Positions 1-9,404 of a stretch of DNA of 64,000 nucleotides are shown here, piece by piece. Positions within the stretch are counted from its first letter, which is position 1. Every line of letters begins with the position of its first letter. The position numbers and the translations under genes were made by a program. The stretch lies in the NCBI GenBank assembly GCA_922989275.2, contig OV277858.1:100674794-100738793 (forward strand), given 5' to 3'. The notes under the pieces are model-generated. The model was not told the DNA's origin. It saw nothing but the letters and a program-made list of their open reading frames with translations, and made no database searches. This DNA is from Gari tellinella. Lineage: Eukaryota > Mollusca > Bivalvia > Cardiida > Psammobiidae.

Positions 1-690
1 GGAGAGCCTATATCGAATCCTCAAGATAAAATTGGTGCGAGTCTAGCTCCCCCTACAAACAAATCCTGTCATACGGGGTTTACATATAGTGCTATCTAAC
101 GGAGCTTCAGTTGCTGGGTACGTCACTATCAGATAAACTGTGTGTAGCAGCACTGAGTTAAACTCAGGATCCCGAATATGTACCTGTGGTGATTTAAACA
201 CCGTATTTACTCCCTTGTAATAAACACATTCACCTAGTAGTCATAGCAGACGATGCATTATAAGACATGAACATTACAAAATTATTTAGGGTCTTTAAGC
301 GATGCAGGTTTCTGCTTAATGCATGGCAATGGTAATGCACAAACTTCATAATTAGCTTTCTGCATTACATCTACTTATTTCTACATTAAGCTGAAAGTCC
401 GAGCCTGCAGTACTACAGTACTTTGATTTACTATTTCTTACAATATATTGCAAAAGGACAGCGCAAACACCAGATCAGGGGGCTTTTAGAGAGATTTTAC
501 TGTGCATGTGTTACTCTTCTCCCATTGAACAAGTTTTACTTTTTATGTATTTCACTTTAGTAACGTCTCTAGTCTTCCTTAATACAAAAGGATCTTCTAT
601 ACATTTCGAAAATACGCGTACATTTCTCTTCCTTTTTGCTGCAAATGCGCAACCTGAGAGTCAGGCATTTTAGGACCAGTGTACATGGTT
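1..690. other. Intergenic, no gene seen
   Basis: AT-rich sequence with short ORFs only and no recognisable domain. A partly self-complementary stretch around 300-345 (TTAATGCATGGCAATGG) resembles a segment near 40065-40140 and may be the remnant of another hairpin element. Nothing else can be supported. Confidence 0.5.
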
Positions 691-691
691 A

Positions 692-919
692 CATTGGAGA
701 AGACGATATTCTTTCCCAATAAACGCCTTTATGCTAAAACAGTTTTATTCCAAATACAAACAGTTTGAAAGCAGATCAGACGCCGGGTCTGACCAGGCTT
801 CAAACTGTTTGTCACTCAGATTAAAATGAATGGTCAGAATTGTCAAGAGGTTGTCATTTTCTACGTTTTATTGTAATGCGTTTGCGTTTAAAAGGGAAAG
901 AATAACAGCTTCTCCACTG
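692..919. mobile_element. TA-flanked MITE, CAGTGGAGAA family (C)
   Basis: Starts CATTGGAGAA and ends TTCTCCACTG, flanked by TA on both sides (690-691, 920-921). Sub-terminal sequence reads TTCTTTCCCAATAAACG on the left and GGGAAAGAATAACAG on the right, as in the other family members. The central GACGCC hairpin (about 757-812) is damaged: the second arm has lost the AACCCGGCG portion. A Tc1/mariner- or pogo-type origin is inferred from TA plus a CAGT start. Confidence 0.75.
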
Positions 920-1126
920 TATCAGCTAAAGCTCAAATCTGGCCAATCAAATGCTTGAGAAAAAACGATCTCAGTCGTAACACAAAAGCTGTATAACCTT
1001 GGGACCCGGATGAGATGCCGAGTTACTATGTGTAACATCTGGATGTGAATTGTGTACAGCAGCTGTGACAAAAGTGTTCACAAAGTATTAATCAATTAAG
1101 TCTAGACTCTCCTAAAGTCTATTTTG

Positions 1127-1193
1127 GCAAACAATGTAGACCTTGATGGGACGCCGGGTGACGCGGCGTCCCATCAGGGTCTACACTGTTTGC
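1127..1193. repeat. GACGCC hairpin, GTAGACC variant
   Basis: An imperfect 67-bp inverted repeat from GCAAACAATGTAGACC to GGTCTACACTGTTTGC with GGGACGCC/GGCGTCCC inner arms. It is the same design as the commoner hairpins but with different middle arms. A close relative lies at 27127-27182. No TIR frame was recognised around this copy. Confidence 0.75.
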
Positions 1194-1437
1194 TATGTCA
1201 TATGAAATATTTTGCTGTATGGACAAACACTGAAGTGTCTTTAGAGTCAAGTCAAGTCAAAGTTTATTTCTGTAGAACAAAACAGTACATATTTAAAGAG
1301 AGTGACTTCCACAGCTATAATATCAACATTTTACAATATGTAGATTCTTTTTAACTCATTGAAACCATAACCACGAGTTTACTCATCCTATATGAAAATG
1401 CATACTACATGCAAAAAATACACTTGTCTAGAGCAAA

Positions 1438-1800
1438 CAGTGAAGACCCATTCCAGAGGATTCCTAGAAAGGTACCCCTGGCCTGGATTCACAATGTTTG
1501 TCATTCAAGCATTCAACTGTTAACAGTAGATTTCATTGAACCCTAGTGACGAGCTTATGCGAATAGTATACTTGCCTACTTCAAACAATGAAGACCCATG
1601 CCAGAGAGCTCATAGAAAGAGCCCCATGGCATGGATCTTCTCCGACTGTAATGCATACAAAAAACATTTTGCATTTTACTTATTGAACCCTACAGACGAT
1701 CTAACTCGTCCGATATAGAAATTAACATGAACGTGCGTAGAGTGCTCTTGCAATATTCTAAACAGTGAAGACCCATGTAGATCATACTTGTATATCTTCA
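1438..1800. repeat. Degenerate GAAGACCCAT hairpin repeats
   Basis: The phrase GAAGACCCAT occurs three times at about 150-170-bp spacing, each after AAACA(A/G)TG. The middle copy folds (GACCCATGCC with GGCATGGATCTTC) around an AGAGCTC core. It looks like decayed copies of a further hairpin family, with no coding content. Confidence 0.45.
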
Positions 1801-2034
1801 AGCAAATATGCGAAGAGAGTTCATTTCAATATTCAGGCATAAATGGTTTAAAGGTAATTCAATGGGGGAAGTTACATGTACCATGATCGATATTTGTGTA
1901 CATACATATTGCTAACTAAATTACATGAATTGAATACCCACCCAGATAAACCACATCACTGACAAAATCTCAGCTGATAAAGACATTGACACCTTATACA
2001 TGTACGTCAAATAGGTAGCCCCAGTTTCCAATCA

Positions 2035-2285
2035 ACCCTTTATTAATCAAATTATTCGGGATAGTTTTACCCCTTCATCGCTTTATTGTCGACTGCTTCA
2101 GTATTTGTGTCTGCAATACACGTTTTAAAGTTACGTTTATGGTTGGTTGTATGACTTATTATATATCGATATGAGCGTCAAATTGTTTGGGTCCTGATCA
2201 GACGCCGCGTTACGCGGCGTCTGATCAGGACCGAAACTGTTTGTAAACGCGCTTTATTGCGTCATGGAGAGTGACAGGGTTATGT
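2035..2285. mobile_element. Degenerate family-D (TTAACCCT) MITE with GACGCC hairpin
   Basis: Contains the family-D arm ACCCCTTCATCG with the sub-terminal GTCGACTGCTTC and the right arm GTGACAGGGTTATG. In the middle is a nearly perfect hairpin (2186-2253) with GACGCCGCG/CGCGGCGTC arms. The ends are eroded, so boundaries are approximate and no target duplication is claimed. Confidence 0.5.
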
Positions 2286-2394
2286 CAAGTTCATTTCTAT
2301 ATAGCTACATGTAGTCAGGTTTTCTTTTTATCAAAACATGTATATACTACTCAACGTTTGCGTAACATCAACTGTATACACCTTCACATGAACC

Positions 2395-2633
2395 GGGGCC
2401 TCCGTGGCCTAGTGGTGTAGTCACTGAGCTGCTCACCGCTGTGAGTTCGAATCCCAGTATGGTCGTTCGGATTTTTCATGTGGGGAAGCCTTCCAGCTGG
2501 CCTGCGGAAGGTCGGTGGATCTACCCAGTTGCCGATTTGTGCCTGAAACAGTGCACAAAGGACTATAATTAGCTGGACGTCGCGATATGACTGAAATACT
2601 GTTGAAAGCGACGTAAAATCAAAACAAATCAAA
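2395..2633 (+). mobile_element. tRNA-derived SINE with 12-bp target duplication
   Basis: The head GGGGCCTCCGTGGCCTAGTG resembles a tRNA 5' half (box-A-like), and GAGTTCGAATCCC is a box-B match. The body GGGGAAGCCTTCCAGCTGG...GCGGAAGGTCGGTGG recurs at 27288-27552 and resembles conserved bodies of molluscan SINEs (family knowledge). The tail is GCGACGTAAAATC. The insertion is bracketed by an exact 12-bp duplication, TTCACATGAACC, at 2383-2394 and 2634-2645, which shows target-primed insertion and a fairly recent age. Confidence 0.88.
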
Positions 2634-2771
2634 TTCACATGAACCAATGCATCGATCCTATCACTTTTTCACTTTATAACTTTCCAGTATTGTTCAAATT
2701 AAACAACATTTGCAGGGTTTGTTGCTAAAATGTTAATGTGCAATATACAGGTTCTCTTGCAGGTGCATTGG

Positions 2772-3026
2772 CAGGGCTGCCATAAGTTGACATGAAAAAT
2801 CCTAAGATTTCCAAATTTGCATTTTTCAAGTGCGATTTTACGAATCATACCATTACCCCATAGCCTTTTTCTTGCTTTGTTGACATGCAACTACTTAACG
2901 CAGGCTGTAAGTAAAGCAGAATGCGCCTTAGGGCGCATTCTGCTTTACTTTCAGCCTGCTTTAAGCTACCATGTACTGGGAAAAAATCCGGAGATTTAGG
3001 AAAAATCCGGAGAAATGGCAGCCCTG
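2772..3026 (+). mobile_element. 255-bp MITE, CAGGGCTGCC ends, 6-bp target duplication
   Basis: Ends are CAGGGCTGCCAT and ATGGCAGCCCTG, flanked by the exact 6-bp duplication CATTGG (2766-2771, 3027-3032). The centre is the AGCAGGCTG...GCGCC hairpin (about 2893-2970) otherwise found in the TTAA-flanked E family. A second copy of identical length lies inverted at 4485-4739 with its own 6-bp duplication. The superfamily is uncertain; hAT-like or another type using a 6-bp target is possible. Confidence 0.9.
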
Positions 3027-3178
3027 CATTGGTAAAAAAGATAGAATATCACTTTTTTTCACAGAAAACTTCAAAAGTCACAAATTATATCGTTACGAGT
3101 TAACAAACATGCTTTACAATTCAATCATGGGTACAACTAATCAACACGGCCGAAAACTGATAGCTTTTATCATTTTAA

Positions 3179-3421
3179 CCCTTTCCCCCATAGAAGCGCC
3201 TTTTAGCGCACTAAATTTATTCCTTCACTGAAGAAAATAGTTCCAATTTATACAGTCATAAGTATGTACCATACAAATTATTTTCTATATTCTAGCAGAT
3301 GATAGCTTAAAGCAGGCTGAAAGTAAAGCAGAATGCGCTTTAGGCGCATTCTGCTTTACTTTCAACCTGCTTTAAGTGGACACCTATATTCAATACTAGA
3401 GACATGCTATGTGGGAAAGGG
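3179..3421 (+). mobile_element. TTAA-flanked MITE, CCCTTTCCCCC family (E)
   Basis: TTAA (3175-3178) then CCCTTTCCCCCATAG; the right end is CTATGTGGGAAAGGG then TTAA (3422-3425). The arm TTCCTTCACTGAAGAAAATAG is shared with copies at 49447, 24480, 6819 and 33607. The central hairpin is AGCTTAAAGCAGGCTG...AACCTGCTTTAAG (about 3307-3376) with a short loop. A TTAA target and CCC ends are piggyBac-like features; the assignment is inference. Confidence 0.85.
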
Positions 3422-3439
3422 TTAATAATGGTTTAATAT

Positions 3440-3841
3440 ACAGTAGAAACGACGTTATATAGCTTCGGTGGGAAAGAGGTTGCTCTTTCCATATAAAAAT
3501 GTTTGTATTGAAACGTAAATTTCATTGCAAACATTTTGGGTAATCCGGCGTCTGACCAGGCTCCAACCTGTTTGTCACTCGTATAAAATTAAAATCGCAG
3601 TATTTTTAAAACGCCTATGATTTCAATTTTATTGTGGTGCGTTTTTTTTTTAAAAAATGAACAAAATACAGTACTGCGAACAGCATGTCTCCAGGTCAGA
3701 CGCCACGTAACGTTTGATCTGGAGGCAAGCTGTTTGCAAATGTAAGTCAAGTATTTATGTTCCCTCCCTTTAACAACTCCGTCCGAACAACTAACGCGCT
3801 GTTTGTCTCCCAATGGGTGTCGTTGTAGAGAGGGGGCACTG
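3440..3841. mobile_element. Degenerate family-B MITE just downstream of the TMEM229-like gene
   Basis: The right end GTCGTTGTAGAGAGGG...CACTG followed by TA (3842-3843) matches family B, and the interior CAATGGGTGTCGTTG is shared with the 6296-6636 copy. The hairpin (about 3688-3735) is decayed. The left boundary is uncertain. The right end lies only 56 bp from the stop codon of the minus-strand gene at 3898-4434, so the element may supply its 3' UTR. Confidence 0.5.
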
Positions 3842-3897
3842 TAACGCATGCTCCTAGGTAGCCATTGACATACATGTACTAGAATGTCGCCATGCAT

Positions 3898-4434
3898 TCA
3901 ACACTCTTTATAATTGATGTTTTTCTGTTGATGCCCGTTTGTCACAATGCGCAGAGAAAGTAAGAAATCAGAAAGCCACTCCTGGTAAACAATCGGAATA
4001 GCCCATACGGGCACGTAGACGAGAGTAATAAGTCCCATAAAGTTCAGGGGATAGTGACTGTAGTCCCAGGAACAAGCGTCGAACTGTCGTAATATCAGAC
4101 CACACGTTAACTCTATTGCATACAGAATGGGGAAGTATACCAGCATCCGATAGTGCCACTTAGTACCACGTTGGAGGTACATATTGACGTACAATCGTTC
4201 AACAAGTGAACTTCCACAGCCATAAATAAAGAATGTGAAAATGGTTGTGTATCCTTTTAACTGTCTGTTGCCATCCGGTTCGAATATTAAATCAAACAGT
4301 GCGGTGAAAACTATCTCATCCAATAACCCGTGCATACCGTACAGGTAGAATCTTATCCACGCCGGTAGAGGGCGGGACACTGAAGAGGGTTTCGCATTCA
4401 CTCTGTCACAAGACACTGGTTGAAAACTATTCAT
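3898..4434 (-). CDS. TMEM229-family multi-pass membrane protein
   Basis: Complete 178-residue ORF from ATG at 4434 to TGA at 3898. It has about four hydrophobic segments (roughly residues 24-48, 62-82, 96-116, 130-160). Family-like stretches include RFYLYGMHGLLDEIVFTAL, FFIYGCGSSLVERLY and RQFDACSWDYSHYPLNFMGL, which match my knowledge of vertebrate TMEM229A/B (PF06541-type); TMEM229B is about 167 residues, so the length fits a complete protein. Molecular function is not established for the family. No intron is needed. A 255-bp MITE lies 50 bp upstream of the start codon and a decayed MITE 56 bp past the stop, leaving little non-repetitive flank. The frame is clean, so the gene is probably functional. 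The A versus B paralog cannot be told. Confidence 0.85.
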   Translation of the reverse strand: MNSFQPVSCDRVNAKPSSVSRPLPAWIRFYLYGMHGLLDEIVFTALFDLIFEPDGNRQLKGYTTIFTFFIYGCGSSLVERLYVNMYLQRGTKWHYRMLVYFPILYAIELTCGLILRQFDACSWDYSHYPLNFMGLITLVYVPVWAIPIVYQEWLSDFLLSLRIVTNGHQQKNINYKEC

Positions 4435-4484
4435 TGTCCCTGCAACTGAATATTGAGTAATACTTATGTGTGATTACGTGAAAC

Positions 4485-4739
4485 CAGGGCTGCCATTTCT
4501 CCGGATTTTTCCTAAATCTCCGGATTTTTTCCCAGTTCATGGTAGCTTAAAGCAGGCTGAAAGTAAAGCAGAATGCGCCCTAAGGCGCATTCTGCTTTAC
4601 TTACAGCCTGCTTTAAGTAGTCGCATGTCAACAAAACAAGAAAAAGGCTATGGGGTAAAGGTACGATTCGTAAAATCGCACTTGAAAAATGCAAAATTTG
4701 AAATCTTAGGATTTTTCATGTCAACTTATGGCAGCCCTG
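4485..4739 (-). mobile_element. 255-bp MITE, second copy, 6-bp target duplication
   Basis: An inverted counterpart of 2772-3026 with the same length and ends. It is flanked by an exact, different 6-bp duplication TGAAAC (4479-4484, 4740-4745), which proves independent insertion. The hairpin core is intact (AGAATGCGCC/GGCGCATTCT). The element ends 50 bp upstream of the TMEM229-like start codon, so it sits in the promoter or 5' UTR. Confidence 0.92.
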
Positions 4740-5150
4740 TGAAACAGTAGCGTTTGTGAGTGAAATGAATGTTGTTCGGGATGCCATATAACAACTTTGA
4801 AATGTAAAAATGGTATTTGCAAAACTAAACTTGTTATTATCAAAAATACATGATATAATTTGCAAATACATGAAGATTTGATTCTTATGAGAATCAAGCT
4901 GCGTCTCACCAGGATCCAAACTGTTTGATAATCTGACAATGCTTTGAATTTGTCTCAAAATTCTTTTAAGTTCAGTTTCAGACACTACTCGTATCTGAAG
5001 AAGACGAAACAAATACCCAGCTAACGATTTTGATGAAAATTTAGAAACTGAGCTTTGCGACGAATGACAAGGGTTGAACGTGTTTTACATATCATATTCT
5101 GTAGCTTTTCAGAGAGAGATTTGATATACAAACGACACAGTCTAGAACCC

Positions 5151-5357
5151 TTTAAGTGCAAAATTTCTCGTGAGATTTTATACCCCTTCATCGTTTCATT
5201 GTCGTCTGCTTAAATTTTGTTGTCTGTAATGTCGTTTCAAAGTTTAACAAATAAGGCAGTTTCAAAACGAGTGTCACACAGTTTGGATCCTAATCAGACA
5301 CCGCGTGACGCGGCGTCTGTTTAGGATCCAAACTTTTGCAAATCACTGAGTGAAATG
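5151..5357. mobile_element. Family-D-like MITE, degenerate
   Basis: AACCCTTTAAGTGC at the left, then ACCCCTTCATCG...GTCGTCTGCTTAAA as in other D copies. A hairpin occupies about 5278-5337 (TTTGGATCCTAATCAGAC with GTCTGTTTAGGATCCAAA). The right TIR is eroded and no TTAA pair could be assigned. Confidence 0.5.
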
Positions 5358-5468
5358 GTATTAAAATAGACGATAATTGAGCATGTTGAAACTTGACAAA
5401 GAACATGTAACACATGTTTACACCCTGTTACAGAAAAGATTACGTTATTCTTTCCTGTTGGTCGCTTT

Positions 5469-5535
5469 GCAAACAGTTTTGAGCCTGATTAGACGCCAAG
5501 TAACCCGGCGTCCGATCAGGCTCAAAACTATTTGC
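5469..5535. repeat. GACGCC hairpin fragment
   Basis: GCAAACAGTTTTGAGCC...GGCTCAAAACTATTTGCC inverted repeat with an imperfect core (GACGCCAAG against CCCGGCGTC). The left flank GATTACGTTATTCTTTCC suggests it came from a family-C element. Confidence 0.6.
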
Positions 5536-5607
5536 CATGCATATTTAAGTCATCAATATTTTCAAGAACATTTCGTTTCTATGATATTGCACTGCGTGTG
5601 CTTATAA

Positions 5608-5851
5608 CCCTTTCACTCTCAATGGCGCCTTAAAGCGCGTTTGCAAACCGTTTGAACCCTGACCAGACGCCGCGTAACGCGGCGTCTGATCAGGATTCAA
5701 ACGGTTTGACACTCGTATAAAAATGAACTTTTGTCAGTCATATTGCATTTAAATTAACTTTGAACCGATATAGCAGACAACAAAATAAAAGCAGACGACA
5801 ATAAAACGGTGAAGGGGTAAAAATCTTACGAAGTTTTTGGCAGTGGAAGGG
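5608..5851 (+). mobile_element. TTAA-type MITE, CCCTTTCACTC family (D)
   Basis: Left end CCCTTTCACTCTCAATGG after TATAA; right end GGCAGTGGAAGGG followed by TTAA (5852-5855). The central hairpin is GACGCCGCG/CGCGGCGTC (about 5640-5707). The sub-terminal arm AGCAGACGACAATAAAACGG is shared with other D copies. It serves as the uninterrupted reference for the nested copy at 18284-24444. Confidence 0.82.
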
Positions 5852-6295
5852 TTAACCGATTTACACTATTTCAACGCCTTTTTAAGCCTGTAATTTAATT
5901 TAATTTAAAAAAAACCCAACTTACCCTTGTGTCAGAACGTGTTTCAAACAGTTGAGTAACTTACTCTAAAAGACATGCACTATTTATGTATTAAGCTTCA
6001 GTACACTATTAATCATGGTATGTGCGACACGGTCCAACTAACACAGAAATCAATAAGTGTACTGAGTTCAATAAAAGATCTAACAGTGTTAAGTGTCTAG
6101 ACGAGCAATATCGTTGCTCCATTGGGTTGGACAATTTTAACTTCATAACGACAGGCGAATTATTGTGATTTCTGTTTGTAAAGAGATTTGATCCAGATGA
6201 TTCGAGTAATGTCTCAGAGCAAAATAGAACAGAACTTCATTCACTCAAATTCTACATAAACATAAGTATCAGACCTGGCTGATACTGTGATAGTA

Positions 6296-6636
6296 CAGTG
6301 CTCCCTCTCTACAACGGTCCACCCAACAACGACTCCCTCCTTATAACGACCCTTGTCGCTGATCCCAAAAACAATAAATTATTCCAACCTTTTAACGTCT
6401 GCAACATCTTCTGCCTAAACTTGTCGTCTGCTGTTTTTCTCAAAGTCACATGTTGGACATTTTGACAGAAAAAGCTCATAATGAAGAGTGGCAAACAGCT
6501 TGATGCCAGATCAGACGCCGCGTTACGCGGCGTCTGATCTGAGTTCAAGCTGTTTGCAGATGTAAGCCGATTAACCTCCGAACAACGCACAAAAGTGATT
6601 TCTCCCAATGGGTGTCGTTGTAAAGAGGGAGCGTTG
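6296..6636 (+). mobile_element. TA-flanked MITE, CAGTGCTCCC family (B)
   Basis: TA then CAGTGCTCCCTCTCTACAAC; the right end is AGAGGGAGCGTTG then TA. Inner repeats AACGACTCCCTCC recur on both sides. The central hairpin (about 6488-6556) has GACGCCGCG/CGCGGCGTC arms. TA duplication and CAGT ends suggest a Tc1/mariner- or pogo-related origin (inference). Confidence 0.85.
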
Positions 6637-6818
6637 TATTTGCAAAAAGAAAAGATATGTTAAATTATTTTTGACAATTGTTGCAGACGACAATTTCATA
6701 TCGTGATGAAGTAGCTCCATCAGCGTGTTCAATTAATTGTTTGCTGTTTAGGTTAGCAGTTTGTACCCCGCGTACAGCGTGCAGAGTACAGTAGATATAA
6801 TGTTTTTCTTCCAAATAA

Positions 6819-7049
6819 CCCTTGTTTCCCCAAAAGGAGCGTCTTTTAGCGCATTTGACTTGTTCATCCGCCGAAGAAAATAGTTCCAATTTATACAGTC
6901 ATAAACATGGGCCACAAGAAATATTTTCTATATCGTAGCAGATGGTAGCTCAAAGCAGGCTGAAAGTAAAGGCGCATCCTGCTTTACTTTCAACCTACTT
7001 TAAGCAACCATCTGCATTCATTATTGAAAACATGCTATGGGTTAAAGGG
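6819..7049 (+). mobile_element. Family-E MITE with shortened hairpin
   Basis: Starts CCCTTGTTTCCCC after ATAA and ends CTATGGGTTAAAGGG. It carries the GAAGAAAATAGTTCCAATT arm and a hairpin whose first arm is shortened to AAAGGCGCATCC. Its right end abuts the truncated family-C element at 7050-7239, so one inserted into or recombined with the other. Confidence 0.7.
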
Positions 7050-7239
7050 TGAAACTATTATTTTCATTGCAAACAGTTTGGATCCAGATCAGACGCCGGG
7101 TAACCCGGCGTCTGATCAGGCTCCAAACTGTTTGCCACTCAGATTAAAACTGGTAGTCTGAATTGTCAAAATGTTGTCATTTCTATATTTCATTGCGATG
7201 CGTTTGCGTTTGAACAAAAGAATTACGTTTTCTCCACTG
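7050..7239 (+). mobile_element. Family-C MITE, left end missing
   Basis: A nearly perfect GACGCCGGG/CCCGGCGTC hairpin (about 7075-7139), the right arm GCGTTTGCGTTTG, and the right end TTCTCCACTG followed by TA. The left TIR is absent where it meets the E element. Confidence 0.72.
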
Positions 7240-7469
7240 TATTTTAGACCGGTAGCCAACTCGCAATCTATGGCCATCAATTTCCTTACTGAACACGCTA
7301 CAGGTATTATGTGTATGTTCGGTAACTCTATCCCCTGTAACAGCTGTCGTATGATACTTTTCTAAAATTAGAATTGTCTAAAATTTCTTTTCAAGATAAG
7401 ATCAGAGTGTAGATCTAAAACTTTTGTATCTGAATGAGCCGTCGAGTTTCTCGGATTACTATCTATATA

Positions 7470-7848
7470 CAGTTTTCCCTCTTTATGTACAACGACACCC
7501 TATGGCAAACAAAGATGGTTTGTGTTGTTCGGAGGTTGTTGTTATAGAGAGGGAAATTCCCTTCGAATGCTGAGCACGAAATAAAAAAAAAATTGAATCC
7601 AGATCAGACGACGTGTAATGCGGCGACTGATCTTAATTCAAGCTGTTTGCCACTCGTGATAAGGCTTTTTTGTTGTTGTCAAATGTCCAATGTGTAACTT
7701 TTAGAAACAAATACCAGACGATAATTTTAAGCAGATGCTATTACTGCAGTGAAAAAGTTTAAACAATTGTCCTGTTGAGGGACAGTAGCAAGCGTTGTTG
7801 TAAGGAGGAAATCGTTGTTAGGAGGGACGTTGTCGAGAGGGGGCACTG
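7470..7848 (+). mobile_element. Family-B MITE
   Basis: TA-flanked. The left end is CAGTTTTCCCTC and the right end GAGAGGGGGCACTG. The interior has GTTGTTCGGAGG repeats and a degraded hairpin (about 7597-7650, GACGACGTG against GCGGCGAC). The next B element begins only 20 bp downstream. Confidence 0.78.
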
Positions 7849-7867
7849 TATAAACTGTTTGAAAATA

Positions 7868-8225
7868 CAGTGTTCCCTCCCTACAACGGCCCTCACAGCA
7901 ACGACTCCCTCCTAACAACAACCCTTGCCGCAGTTTCCTATAAACAAGACAATTATGTGTAACACTTTTCCTGCTGCAATATCGTCTGCTTAAAATTGTC
8001 GTCTGCTGTTTCTCTCAAAGTAACATATAATCAAACATTTAGAGAGAAGAAACGTAATGACGAGTGACAAACAGCTTGACTCCAGATCAGACGCCGCGTT
8101 ACGCGGCGTCTGATCTGGACTCAAGCTGTTTGCAAATGTAAGCCAATCCCTCTATATAGCGACTCCATCCGAACATCACACAATCTTCGTCTCTCATTTA
8201 GTGCCGTTGTAGAGAGGGATCACTG
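7868..8225 (+). mobile_element. Family-B MITE
   Basis: TA-flanked, left end CAGTGTTCCCTCCC, right end GTAGAGAGGGATCACTG. The hairpin around 8070-8132 (CAAACAGCTTGACTCC... with perfect GACGCCGCG/CGCGGCGTC arms) has the TTA loop. It forms a near head-to-tail pair with 7470-7848. Confidence 0.82.
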
Positions 8226-8859
8226 TACAGCCATGGTTTGTAAGCAACGAGCTGGCATGTGGCTTCTTGTGAATAGTTGCCTGTAACATCGGCACTATAT
8301 GTATCAAGTGTCGGACTTATGCAGTGTTGCGTTAGGACCAATGATAGTTTGCGCTATCGCTGACTCGTATATCGTGTTTTGCGATATCGCCCCGATTCCG
8401 CGATAATTAATATATTTCATTGAACAGCCAAGAAGCCTTATTGGGATGCTTTTGCATACCGGTATCTTCTAACATCATAACATATACATATTTAATATAT
8501 TTCAAATTAGAAGACTGAATGCTTTTAAGCCAGTATCGTATGACCGTCACTAGTCTATTCTGCTTTAACGATGTTCTTCCTAACTCTCCATATAAAAAGT
8601 TATTTTGGGTTTGAGGTCTAACTCCAAGTTGTTGTTTACAAAACTTAAGATGGACTCTCTCTAATTTATGATGTCTGAAATAGTGAAAGTGCCATGAGGC
8701 AGCCCATCTGATATAAAAGAGCTAACATCCATATCTTAATATATGCAATATTGAAATATCATATAAGATAACCAAATGATATAAGATTGATGTATGCAAA
8801 ATAAGAATTTTGTTGCTGCACATAAGGTTTTTTTTCTTCAGATTTTTGTAAAAAACGGT

Positions 8860-9300
8860 AGCCATCTTTGAAATGGCGGCCATTTTGGATTCTTTTCAAT
8901 TGCAACATCTATTATATTTCATATGATTCGATAATAAATGAGTTTTCACAGAAATAAATAAAATCACGAATGAAGAACAACGTTGTTCTTCATTCGTGAT
9001 ACAATTTAATATATTTTGAAACAACTTCAAATTGACAAGTTGATAATTATCATATTTTGATACACCTTGGCGGCGATCTTTAAAATGGTGGCCATTTTGA
9101 ATTTTAAAAACTGAATCTCTTTCATATTTTAATAATTATACCCTTAACTACCCATGGGCCAAATTTGATGCTTTTATCCACATCTGACCACTTTCGTCCA
9201 AAATCTGCAGAAATATGCTGCACGTGCAGAATATTTTGGACAAAAACACTAAAAAATGTGGCGGCCATTTTGAAAACTGAGATATTTTGACATTGTTCTT
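8860..9300. repeat. ~200-bp degenerate repeats with GGCGGCCATTTTG, interrupted by a LINE
   Basis: The phrase GGCGGCCATTTTG or GGTGGCCATTTTG occurs near 8875, 9085 and 9262, each with an AATGGTGG/AATGGCGG lead-in. The same phrase resumes at 11945-11980 beyond the LINE, together with the shared TTTATCCACA segment (9174 and 12051), so the LINE appears to have inserted into this unit. Confidence 0.55.
8963..9000. repeat. Perfect 38-bp palindrome
   Basis: Two 19-bp perfect arms with no loop (ATCACGAATGAAGAACAAC and its complement). It belongs to neither major hairpin family. Confidence 0.95.
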
Positions 9301-9404
9301 ATAATTTCTTTCTTAGATAAACCTTAGGCTATAAGATAGCAATTTAAAAGAAAATGGTGATATAATTATCTATTACAGAGAAGATATTCAAACTCCTTTC
9401 GATA

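Noticed and set aside
3589..3897. 102-residue ORF next to the TMEM229-like gene
   Set aside because: It reads through a decayed family-B MITE and has no motif.
6488..6556. GC-rich hairpins followed by T-rich sequence as rho-independent terminators
   Set aside because: The genome is eukaryotic, the hairpins lie inside TIR-bounded elements with target duplications, and T-runs are not positioned consistently.
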